Assembly: GCA_003651045.1 (NCBI GenBank)
Contig: QMTJ01000041.1
Span: 1-8,139 of the forward strand
Direction of reading: 5' to 3'
Source: Thermoplasmata archaeon
Lineage (GTDB): Archaea; Thermoplasmatota; E2; DHVEG-1
DNA: 8,139 nt
Part shown: one piece after another, positions 1-5,193 of the stretch
Position numbering within the stretch: position 1 is the first letter of the stretch
Layout of the letters: every line of letters begins with the position of its first letter
The notes under the pieces: model-generated
Database searches by the model: none
What the model saw: only the letters and a program-made list of their open reading frames with translations
Told to the model about the DNA's origin: nothing
Program-made: the position numbers and the translations under genes

Positions 1-218
1 ATAGTGTTTTCTTTTTCAATATGATCACATCTCACGATTCCTTTTTGTCCGTTGAGTTTAACTATTTTTATTCCCATTTCTCTACAGTTTTTGTTATACA
101 TTTTTTTGCATTGTTTCTGAATCGCATTGTTTAACTCAGCTATGTCAAAAATCTTATTGTCTTTACTATGGATGTCAAAAACAATGTATCTATGACGCTT
201 GTTTTTTTTAACTATAAT
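1..218 (-). CDS. rnp2: RNase P protein component 2 (Pop5 homologue), N-terminal part
   Basis: The minus-strand frame is open from about 218 to the window edge and gives about 72 residues; the C-terminus lies outside. The product carries RHRYIVFDI near the N-terminus and GIKIVKLNGQKGIVRC further on. These match the Pop5/Rnp2 family hallmarks: the first beta strand, and the strand ending in GIVRC. The family is a protein subunit of the archaeal RNase P ribonucleoprotein, which removes 5' leaders from pre-tRNAs. A strong GGAGG lies at 224-228. The frame between the upstream stop and the first conserved residues has no ATG, GTG or TTG, so ATT (216-218) or ATA (213-215) is the likely start, 5 or 8 nt after GGAGG. 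It lies 55 nt downstream of pcn on the same strand, with a T-tract between them. Family assignment is by eye and fairly secure; the start is uncertain. Confidence 0.85.
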   Translation of the reverse strand, partial: MIVKKNKRHRYIVFDIHSKDNKIFDIAELNNAIQKQCKKMYNKNCREMGIKIVKLNGQKGIVRCDHIEKENT

Positions 219-252
219 ATTTACCTCCTGAAAAAAATGGGAGTTTTATGGT

Positions 253-275
253 AAAAAAAGCACTAAGTTTTTTTT
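253..275 (-). terminator. A-tract/T-tract terminator after pcn
   Basis: Read on the minus strand, the pcn stop codon TAA runs into an A-tract (275-268), then an 8-nt spacer, then seven T (259-253). Archaeal intrinsic termination depends mainly on a U-tract, and the A and T tracts could also pair as a weak stem. If it is active, rnp2 transcription is reduced or needs another promoter. Confidence 0.45.
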
Positions 276-1011
276 ATTCTGATTCTATACGTGGTGCTAA
301 TAAATAGGTTACATGTCCTTTGTTATCTGCTATGTTAAATTCAACTCTGATTGGGTTATCATTTCCTAGCATTATTGTTATTGGGTCTTCTCCTTTTACT
401 GGTTTGATCATGTTGCTGAAGTAGTCTATCGAAAATAAACTTTTACATTTGGTAGTAGTGTTCAACTCTAAAAGTAGGTCTTTAGGGAGTTTTAAATTTA
501 CAGTATCAGTGTCCCCTTCTGCATATAGTTCAAAATTGTCTTTATCTACTGTTAAAGCTAAGTGATCAGAAACTGCTTCTGAGGCTCGTACTCCTTGGTT
601 GAGTTCAGATGCCTTGAGTACAACCTTAGCAGGTAGGTTTAGGTTAGGCATCTTTGGATCAGGCATACCTGCTGTGTCTATAAGCCCCATTTTTCGGATT
701 AGATTACCGATTTTTATAATAAGCCGGTTTGTATCTTCATCATATTCTAATGTTATTATATCTCCTGAGCCTGAAAGACGCATTATACTTGCTAGTTTAT
801 CCATGTCTATCCCGAGTTCCATTTCATTTGCTTTGTATTCTTCAAATGCTTTATCTTTGACTTGTAAATCAACCATTGCTACATGTGCAGGGTCAACAGC
901 TCTAAGTGATATTCCTTTTGATGTAATATTGAACTTTGCCTCATTAACAAGTGGTGATACTACATCTATTACTCCTTTAAGTACATCTGATTTCACTTTA
1001 ACATTAAACAT
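274..1011 (-). CDS. pcn: DNA polymerase sliding clamp (PCNA)
   Basis: This 245-residue protein has the usual length of archaeal PCNA. It is the homotrimeric ring that tethers DNA polymerases, FEN1, ligase and RFC to DNA. Visible features are the N-terminal clamp domain (about 1-110), the interdomain connector near DTAGMPDPKMP (about 112-127) and a second domain ending in LAPRIE (238-243), the conserved C-terminal segment that helps form the PIP-box pocket. The ATG at 1011 is preceded by GGGGAGG (GGAGG at 1023-1027), 11 nt upstream. The gene lies 55 nt upstream of rnp2 on the same strand and has a TATA-like promoter in the gap before the 229 aa gene. Nothing is missing or truncated. Confidence 0.97.
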   Translation of the reverse strand: MFNVKVKSDVLKGVIDVVSPLVNEAKFNITSKGISLRAVDPAHVAMVDLQVKDKAFEEYKANEMELGIDMDKLASIMRLSGSGDIITLEYDEDTNRLIIKIGNLIRKMGLIDTAGMPDPKMPNLNLPAKVVLKASELNQGVRASEAVSDHLALTVDKDNFELYAEGDTDTVNLKLPKDLLLELNTTTKCKSLFSIDYFSNMIKPVKGEDPITIMLGNDNPIRVEFNIADNKGHVTYLLAPRIESE

Positions 1012-1084
1012 GTTTTTCTTTTCCTCCCCAAATTTTTTTTAGTTTACGATGTTGGAATGCTTGGTTAAATTAAATACGTTTTTT

Positions 1085-1093
1085 GTTTATAAC
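1085..1093 (-). promoter_or_regulatory. Candidate TATA box for pcn
   Basis: The minus strand reads GTTATAAAC, close to the archaeal box A. A start site about 26 nt downstream would fall near 1063 and give a leader of roughly 50 nt containing the GGAGG. A second AT-rich candidate (TTTAATTTAA, about 1065-1074) would give a shorter leader, so the choice is uncertain. Confidence 0.45.
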
Positions 1094-1107
1094 ACTGACG
1101 GTATTAT

Positions 1108-1797
1108 TCAAGATAGTTTATTACAAATCACAAGCCTCGCTAGTCCACAAAACGCTCTTGGTAAAATATCGAAGGGTGATTTTGAAAAATGACCACACCA
1201 CGTTGTATAGCCTACAAAGTTATGTACTAAAACACTATGATTGCCTTCTATGATTTTTGTCACATTTGGATCTGACATAGACCTAATTAAAGGAGTAATC
1301 ACTGTTTTAGCTCGAGCATCGTTTTTATATCTACAAAAAATCAAATGTTTTTTTATATGTACTTTAAAATGAGGTAACATTATTTTAAAAATTTTGAATC
1401 GTGTAATTATTGTAACAATAGTTTTAGTTTTAAAATGTAATCCTCTACCATGAGATTTAATATATAACAACCCAAAACTAAAAGACAAATTTAAGGTGGT
1501 GTTTTCCAATAGGTTCTGCAGATACATCTGCATTTTAGTATCTTTTTCAAATAACTCATTACATTTATCAGCAAGTACTTCGCCTAAATCATCTACTTTA
1601 TTTAGATTCAAAGATACCTTTATAGGTGTTACAGACCCATCAGGGCCATATCTAAATATTGTCATAGTTTCGATAGAACTATTATTGGAGTTTTTGTTAA
1701 CTGAGTCAATACTTTTAGCCATTGAATATCCAAAAGACGATACTAGGATGATTAGGCACACAATAAATACAATTGATTTTCTGCTTTTTTTGTACAT
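1108..1797 (-). CDS. Secreted or membrane-anchored protein of unknown function
   Basis: This 229-residue protein begins with a basic stretch (MYKKSRK) and a hydrophobic segment at about 9-23, a signal peptide or N-terminal anchor. The remainder is therefore probably outside the cell. Residues 48-60 (FRYGPDGSVTPIK) are followed by an acidic helix-like segment (68-95) and a basic central part with HGRGLHFKTK (116-125). The C-terminal part is rich in aromatic residues and Cys: GNHSVLVHNFVGYTTW (185-200), C201, SPFDILPRAFCG (207-218). Sequons NTT (99), NLS (103), NVT (178) and NHS (186) would allow N-glycosylation. The ATG has a GGAGAT site about 8 nt upstream and a private TATA box. I recognise no named family. 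The composed C-terminal block suggests a conserved domain rather than a random ORF. Confidence 0.8.
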   Translation of the reverse strand: MYKKSRKSIVFIVCLIILVSSFGYSMAKSIDSVNKNSNNSSIETMTIFRYGPDGSVTPIKVSLNLNKVDDLGEVLADKCNELFEKDTKMQMYLQNLLENTTLNLSFSFGLLYIKSHGRGLHFKTKTIVTIITRFKIFKIMLPHFKVHIKKHLIFCRYKNDARAKTVITPLIRSMSDPNVTKIIEGNHSVLVHNFVGYTTWCGHFSKSPFDILPRAFCGLARLVICNKLS

Positions 1798-1846
1798 ATT
1801 ATAATCTCCATCAAATTTAATGTATGTATTAATATTATATTAATAA

Positions 1847-1854
1847 TATTTAAA
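1847..1854 (-). promoter_or_regulatory. Candidate TATA box for the 229 aa secreted protein
   Basis: The minus strand reads TTTAAATA in the 63-nt gap after tfs. A start near 1825 would give a leader of about 28 nt carrying the GGAGAT ribosome-binding site. This makes the gene separable from the Nudix-tfs unit upstream. Confidence 0.5.
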
Positions 1855-1860
1855 GATTTC

Positions 1861-2163
1861 TTAGTCTTCCCGCCAAGTATGACCACATTTAGTACAAGTA
1901 TAAAACCTACTCTCAGGCTCGTCACTACCTCTCATCTGACGGAGCACCCAAAAAGCCTCATTGTGACCACATTTAGGGCAGCTAACTCTAGTTCTAGGTA
2001 GAACCTTTTCTCTCTCCTGATCCTCAACAACAATTAACTCTTTTTCTCTCTGTTTAGTTACAATAATATTAGCACCAGTTTTCTTTTTCTTAAAACCACA
2101 TTTCCTACAAACAAAAAAATCACCATCTGGGTACATCAATGCTTTACATTTAGGACAAAACAT
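1861..2163 (-). CDS. tfs: Transcription elongation factor S (TFS)
   Basis: This 100-residue protein is the usual length of archaeal TFS, which is related to eukaryotic TFIIS and the RNA polymerase subunits RPB9 and RPC11. It stimulates cleavage of backtracked transcripts by the RNA polymerase active site. The N-terminal zinc ribbon uses C3, C6, C19 and C22. A basic linker (KKKK, 25-28) follows. The C-terminal TFIIS zinc ribbon uses C62, C65, C90 and C93, with the acidic D81-E82 pair at the tip of its hairpin within QMRGSDEP and the ending CGHTWRED. All catalytic and zinc residues are present. Its GGAGG is formed by the last Arg-Arg codons of the Nudix gene, 9 nt before the ATG, and only 3 nt separate the two genes. 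They are almost certainly co-transcribed. Confidence 0.96.
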   Translation of the reverse strand: MFCPKCKALMYPDGDFFVCRKCGFKKKKTGANIIVTKQREKELIVVEDQEREKVLPRTRVSCPKCGHNEAFWVLRQMRGSDEPESRFYTCTKCGHTWRED

Positions 2164-2166
2164 TCT

Positions 2167-2565
2167 TTAAATCCTCCTAAGGATGTCTTTTATTATTTTA
2201 TCATGATCAAATGAAAGAGTAGGTAACCTTTTAAGATCAAAAAATTTAACATCAGATGCATCGTCACCTTCTTTTAACTCTCCATCAACAATTTCTAGTA
2301 GATAAACTATCGTCACAGTATGACCACGTGGATCCCTACCAGGATCAGAATAAACCCCTATTAAATCAACTATTTTCGTGTTTAAACCAGTTTCTTCAAA
2401 AACTTCTCTAGTTACTGCATCTTCAACTTTTTCACCATATTCTACAAACCCACCGGGTAGAGCCCATTTTCCTTTAAATGGTTGATGTTTTCTTTTAACT
2501 AGTAAAATCATATCGTTTTTGATTACTGCTCCATCAACCGTTAAGCTTGGGGTTTTATAAGCCAT
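2167..2565 (-). CDS. Nudix hydrolase (ADP-ribose pyrophosphatase-like)
   Basis: This 132-residue single-domain protein has a perfect Nudix box at residues 39-61: G, five residues, E45, seven residues, then REVFEETGL, with E54, E57 and E58 as metal ligands. The segment YSDPGRDPRGH (72-82) is typical of ADP-ribose pyrophosphatase-like members, but substrate cannot be settled by eye; oxidised nucleotides or other nucleoside diphosphate derivatives are alternatives. The family hydrolyses an X-linked nucleoside diphosphate with Mg2+. It is the first gene of a two-gene unit with tfs. No Shine-Dalgarno precedes the ATG, and a TATA box is centred about 27 nt upstream, so the transcript is probably leaderless. 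Confidence 0.92.
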   Translation of the reverse strand: MAYKTPSLTVDGAVIKNDMILLVKRKHQPFKGKWALPGGFVEYGEKVEDAVTREVFEETGLNTKIVDLIGVYSDPGRDPRGHTVTIVYLLEIVDGELKEGDDASDVKFFDLKRLPTLSFDHDKIIKDILRRI

Positions 2566-2586
2566 TAACTCAGGTGAATAACATCC

Positions 2587-2597
2587 TATATATTAAA
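2587..2597 (-). promoter_or_regulatory. TATA box of the Nudix-tfs unit, leaderless type
   Basis: The minus strand reads TTTAATATATA, preceded by a purine-rich GAAATAAG that could serve as a BRE. Its centre lies about 27 nt before the Nudix ATG, which places the expected transcription start at or within a base or two of the start codon. Confidence 0.6.
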
Positions 2598-2732
2598 CTT
2601 ATTTCACTCTACACTCTATATACGTAACATTATCTAAAGAAAGAAATTCTGAAGTAAAAATTATGCCTCGAAATGTGAAAGATAAAAATATACTATCACT
2701 TATCACGAATATTTAACTCTTGGATTTTTTTT

Positions 2733-2894
2733 TTATTTTCTTTGTAACTCTGTCATCGCCTCCCAGAACGAGGGTAATTCTTTTTGTAATTCAGTTTTCC
2801 ACATGTTAAACGTAAAATCATCCAGGCCTTCTTCTTTTCTAATGTTTTTAAAAAATCCACTGCGAGTATTTTCTAATACATTATCATTTTTCAT
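2733..2894 (-). CDS. Small hypothetical protein (53-60 aa)
   Basis: The frame is open from an ATG at 2915 (60 codons), with further in-frame ATGs at 2900 and 2894. A purine-rich GGAGAGGG lies inside the first codons of the long version, 6 nt before the ATG at 2894, so I favour the 53-residue form starting MKNDNVLENT. The product is charged and probably soluble, with a likely helical part around FTFNMWKTELQKELPSFW and no membrane segment or cysteine. An alternative TATAAAAT on the minus strand (2914-2921) is compatible with initiation near 2894. The stop codon runs directly into eight more A. I recognise no family. Codon use looks coding, but the short length keeps confidence moderate. Confidence 0.55.
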   Translation of the reverse strand: MKNDNVLENTRSGFFKNIRKEEGLDDFTFNMWKTELQKELPSFWEAMTELQRK

Positions 2895-2929
2895 GTGCAT
2901 CCCTCTCCGTTTCATTTTATAGGAAATTT

Positions 2930-3016
2930 AATAATGCAAAACATGGTTTATCTATGTTTTTAGTAGGTGCATATGCAGAAGGATATATAGATGAGTTTAG
3001 AACAGCAGGTGATTAG
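2930..3016 (+). pseudogene. Coding-like remnant, C-terminal end of an unidentified protein
   Basis: One plus-strand frame reads NNAKHGLSMFLVGAYAEGY and then IDEFRTAGD before a TAG at 3014-3016. The composition looks like real protein (Gly, Ala, Glu codons, no low complexity). The frame continues upstream only into the antisense of the small minus-strand gene. There is no start with a ribosome-binding site, and the only in-frame ATG (2954) would give 20 residues. I read it as a decayed 3' end of a gene left next to tRNA-Val. It could also be chance. Confidence 0.3.
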
Positions 3017-3058
3017 TAAATTTCAAAAATGATGATGTTATTCCTACCTATCAAAATT

Positions 3059-3132
3059 GGGCTCGTGGTCTAGTTGGTTATGACGTCGCCTTGACGAGGC
3101 GGAGGTCGGGTGTTCGAATCTCCCCGAGCCCA
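3059..3132 (+). tRNA. tRNA-Val (anticodon GAC)
   Basis: A 74-nt cloverleaf folds by eye. The acceptor stem is GGGCTCG (3059-3065) with CGAGCCC (3125-3131), with discriminator A at 3132 as expected for valine. The anticodon stem is TCGCC/GGCGG around loop TTGACGA, giving GAC. The T loop is TTCGAAT and the D arm has GTC/GAC with GG in the loop. The T stem has one U-U mismatch (3111 with 3121). No intron and no encoded CCA. A T-rich stretch at about 3143-3152 may end the transcript. Confidence 0.95.
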
Positions 3133-3175
3133 TCCCTATGACTCTTTATTTCTCCCTAGTATCTTTAGGATAAGA

Positions 3176-3184
3176 CTTATAAAC
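3176..3184 (+). promoter_or_regulatory. Candidate TATA box for EF-1A
   Basis: CTTATAAAC matches archaeal box A and would give a start near 3206 with a leader of about 75 nt. Two other AT-rich candidates lie in the same gap (about 3209-3218 and CCTATAAAG at 3236-3244). The strongest consensus is this one, but mapping is needed to decide. Confidence 0.45.
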
Positions 3185-3280
3185 AAGAAGCATATACGGC
3201 TATCAAAACTTTAAAAAATAGTATAAATGAAAAAACCTATAAAGTAGTGTTGAATTTATCTTAAAAGGAGGAAATATACT

Positions 3281-4564
3281 ATGGCAGATAAACCACATTT
3301 GAATGTTGTAATCATTGGTCATGTCGACCATGGAAAATCTACATTAGTTGGACAGACATTACTCCAAACAGGGCAGTTTCCTGCTCATTTAGTTGAGAAA
3401 TACAAAGAAGAAGCAAAAGCAAAAGGGAAAGAAAGTTTTGCTCTTGCATGGATATTCGATAATTTGAAAGAGGAACGTGAACGCGGAGTTACCATCGATG
3501 TGGCTCATAAACGGTTTGATACTGATAAGTACTATATCACAATTATTGATGCACCAGGTCATAGAGACTTTGTTAAAAACATGATCACTGGTACTTCTCA
3601 GGCTGATGCTGCTGTTCTTGTTGTAGCAGCACCTGATGGTGTCATGGCTCAGACAAAAGAGCACATGTTTCTCGCTCGTACACTTGGTGTCAAACAGATG
3701 ATTATCGCTATTAACAAGATGGACGAGACCAAACCACCATATGATAAGGCTAGATTTGAAGCTGTAAAAGCTGAAGTAGATAAACTAGCGAAAAGCGTAG
3801 GGTACAAAGATGAACAGCTTCAATATATACCTGTTTCTGCGTTTGTAGGTGACAACGTCAAAGAAAAAGGTAAATTAACCTGGTGGGATGGAGACACCTT
3901 CCTTAAAGCGATAGATAACTTTAAAGAACCAGAGAAACCAGTTGATCTACCTCTTAGATGGCCCATTCAAGATGTTTACAGTATCAAAGGTGTTGGTACT
4001 GTTCCTGTGGGTAAAGTTGAAACCGGTGTTTTAAAACCAGGTATGCAGCTTATATTTAAACCAAGTATGAAACCTGGTGGTGTAGTTGGAGAAGCAAAAA
4101 CTATAGAGATGCATCATGAACAACTCAGTCAAGCACTTCCTGGTGACAACGTTGGTGTAAACGTTAGAGGCATTGCTAAAAACGATATCAGACGTGGGGA
4201 TGTAGCTGGACCTGTTGATAACCCACCAACTGTTGCTAAATCATTTACTGCTCAGATCATGGTACTGAATCATCCATCAGTTATCACCAAAGGGTATACA
4301 CCAGTTTTCCATTGTTACACTGCACAGGTAGCATGTCGTTTTGAAGAGATTCTTAAAAAACTGGATCCAAGAACTGGTGCAGTGAAAGAAGAAAACCCTG
4401 ATTTCATAAAAACTGGTGACGCAGCAGTTGTTAAAATTGTTCCAACGCGACCGATGGTTATCGAACCCTCTAAAAAGATTCCTCAACTTGGAAGATTCGC
4501 TATCCGTGACATGGGACAGACTGTCGCCGCTGGTATATGTCTAGAGGTAGAAGAAGCTAAATAG
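3281..4564 (+). CDS. tuf: Translation elongation factor 1-alpha (EF-1A)
   Basis: This 427-residue GTPase delivers aminoacyl-tRNA to the ribosomal A site. The G domain shows GHVDHGKST (13-21, P loop), the switch region around RERGVTID (66-73), DAPGH (90-94), NKMD (145-148) and VSA (185-187). Domains 2 and 3 follow, including VGTVPVGKVETGVLKPG, the HPSV segment and the conserved end GRFAIRDMGQTVAAG. Length and motifs are normal for archaeal EF-1A. GGAGG (3267-3271) lies 9 nt before the ATG, a strong initiation site that fits high expression. It lies 78 nt upstream of rps10, with tRNA-Ser beyond, an order I recall as common in euryarchaea. A T-rich stretch after the stop (about 4581-4590) may end part of the transcription. 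Confidence 0.98.
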   Translation: MADKPHLNVVIIGHVDHGKSTLVGQTLLQTGQFPAHLVEKYKEEAKAKGKESFALAWIFDNLKEERERGVTIDVAHKRFDTDKYYITIIDAPGHRDFVKNMITGTSQADAAVLVVAAPDGVMAQTKEHMFLARTLGVKQMIIAINKMDETKPPYDKARFEAVKAEVDKLAKSVGYKDEQLQYIPVSAFVGDNVKEKGKLTWWDGDTFLKAIDNFKEPEKPVDLPLRWPIQDVYSIKGVGTVPVGKVETGVLKPGMQLIFKPSMKPGGVVGEAKTIEMHHEQLSQALPGDNVGVNVRGIAKNDIRRGDVAGPVDNPPTVAKSFTAQIMVLNHPSVITKGYTPVFHCYTAQVACRFEEILKKLDPRTGAVKEENPDFIKTGDAAVVKIVPTRPMVIEPSKKIPQLGRFAIRDMGQTVAAGICLEVEEAK

Positions 4565-4594
4565 TTCTCACTTTATCTCTTTTCTTTTCTTATA

Positions 4595-4603
4595 TTATAA
4601 ATT
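4595..4603 (+). promoter_or_regulatory. Candidate TATA box for rps10
   Basis: TTATAAATT in the gap after EF-1A would start transcription near 4625, just ahead of the GGAG at 4630-4633. It suggests S10 can be made independently of EF-1A. Confidence 0.5.
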
Positions 4604-4642
4604 AAAATCTTAATAAAAAAGCTTCCTTTGGAGTACTTTGGA

Positions 4643-4954
4643 ATGGCGCAAAAAGCAAGGATATCACTGGTAAGCACTGATGCTAAAAAACTTGAAGAAG
4701 TCTGTAATCAAATTAAAATGATTGCTGAACGTACTGGTGTAGACATGAGTGGTCCTATTCCACTTCCCACTAAACATCTCCGTGTTCCATGTCGTAAAAG
4801 CCCAGATGGCGAAGGAACAGAAACATGGGATCACTGGGAGATGAGGATACATAAACGTCTTATAGATCTTGATGCTAGTGATCGTGCACTCCGGCAGCTT
4901 ATGCGGATACAGGTTCCTGATGGGGTTAACATTGAAATCGTTCTGAGATCATAA
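4643..4954 (+). CDS. rps10: 30S ribosomal protein S10
   Basis: The protein starts MAQKARISLVSTD and ends with NIEIVLRS, 103 residues, the size of archaeal S10 (eukaryotic uS10/S20 family). The core GPIPLPTK, the following HLRVPCRKSPDGEGTETWDHW and the loop MRIHKRLID are typical; S10 sits in the head of the small subunit. A TTG at 4628 in frame would add five residues, but the ATG at 4643 is preferred because GGAG (4630-4633) lies 9 nt before it and the family starts here. It lies between EF-1A and tRNA-Ser. The stop codon merges with an A-tract, followed by T8. Confidence 0.97.
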   Translation: MAQKARISLVSTDAKKLEEVCNQIKMIAERTGVDMSGPIPLPTKHLRVPCRKSPDGEGTETWDHWEMRIHKRLIDLDASDRALRQLMRIQVPDGVNIEIVLRS

Positions 4955-4975
4955 AAAAATAATAACGTTTTTTTT
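4953..4975 (+). terminator. A-tract/T-tract terminator after rps10
   Basis: Seven A begin inside the stop codon (4953-4959), then an 8-nt spacer, then eight T (4968-4975). The T-tract fits archaeal intrinsic termination, and the two tracts could pair as a weak stem. The layout repeats that found after pcn. Confidence 0.55.
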
Positions 4976-4988
4976 GAATCAAAAACTC

Positions 4989-4997
4989 TTTTTATAC
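4989..4997 (+). promoter_or_regulatory. Candidate TATA box for tRNA-Ser
   Basis: TTTTTATAC would start transcription about 20-25 nt before the mature tRNA 5' end at 5043, leaving a short leader for RNase P to remove. It lies after the rps10 T-tract. Confidence 0.4.
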
Positions 4998-5042
4998 ATT
5001 TCTAGTTTACCATTCTCAAAAAATTAGTTTCTACTAAATTAT

Positions 5043-5130
5043 GCTGAGGTAGCAAAGTCCGGCCTACTGCGCCGGCCTTGAGAGCCGGTTCCCCTCACGG
5101 GGAGCGGGAGTTCAAATCTCCCCCTCAGCG
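5043..5130 (+). tRNA. tRNA-Ser (anticodon TGA)
   Basis: An 88-nt class II tRNA folds cleanly. The acceptor stem is GCTGAGG with CCTCAGC, and discriminator G at 5130 is as expected for serine. The D stem is GCA/TGC. The anticodon stem is CCGGC/GCCGG around CTTGAGA, giving TGA. The long variable arm is CCCC/GGGG with loop TCAC, and the T stem is GGGAG/CTCCC around TTCAAAT. CCA is not encoded and there is no intron. Confidence 0.97.
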
Positions 5131-5136
5131 TTAAAA

Positions 5137-5145
5137 AATTTATAG
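5137..5145 (+). promoter_or_regulatory. Candidate TATA box for trpS
   Basis: AATTTATAG just after tRNA-Ser would give a start near 5168-5170 and a leader of about 25 nt. The leader contains AGGA (5185-5188), a weak Shine-Dalgarno site 5 nt before the ATG. Confidence 0.4.
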
Positions 5146-5193
5146 AACGGTAAGTTTTTTGAAACATGCACTGTTTAATGATACAGGATTAAA

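Noticed and set aside
599..1042. 147-codon plus-strand ORF opposite pcn
   Set aside because: It is antisense to a certain PCNA gene, is Ser/Ile/Phe-rich like the complement of coding sequence, and has no ribosome-binding site.
1496..1804. 102-codon plus-strand ORF opposite the 229 aa gene
   Set aside because: It is a shadow of the minus-strand gene, which has a signal sequence, a Shine-Dalgarno site and a TATA box.
2663..2716. 17-codon plus-strand ORF (MPRNVKDKN) between the Nudix gene and the small 53 aa gene
   Set aside because: It is too short, with no Shine-Dalgarno site and no promoter at the right distance.
3028..3034. ATGATGA resembling a C box of a C/D sRNA upstream of tRNA-Val
   Set aside because: No D, D' (CTGA) or C' box follows at suitable distance before the tRNA.
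3059..3132. tRNA-Val as an integration site with att repeats
   Set aside because: No copy of the tRNA 3' end was seen elsewhere in the window, and no integrase gene is present.
4628..4642. TTG start adding five residues to S10
   Set aside because: The GGAG at 4630-4633 would lie inside the coding sequence, and archaeal S10 starts at the ATG at 4643.
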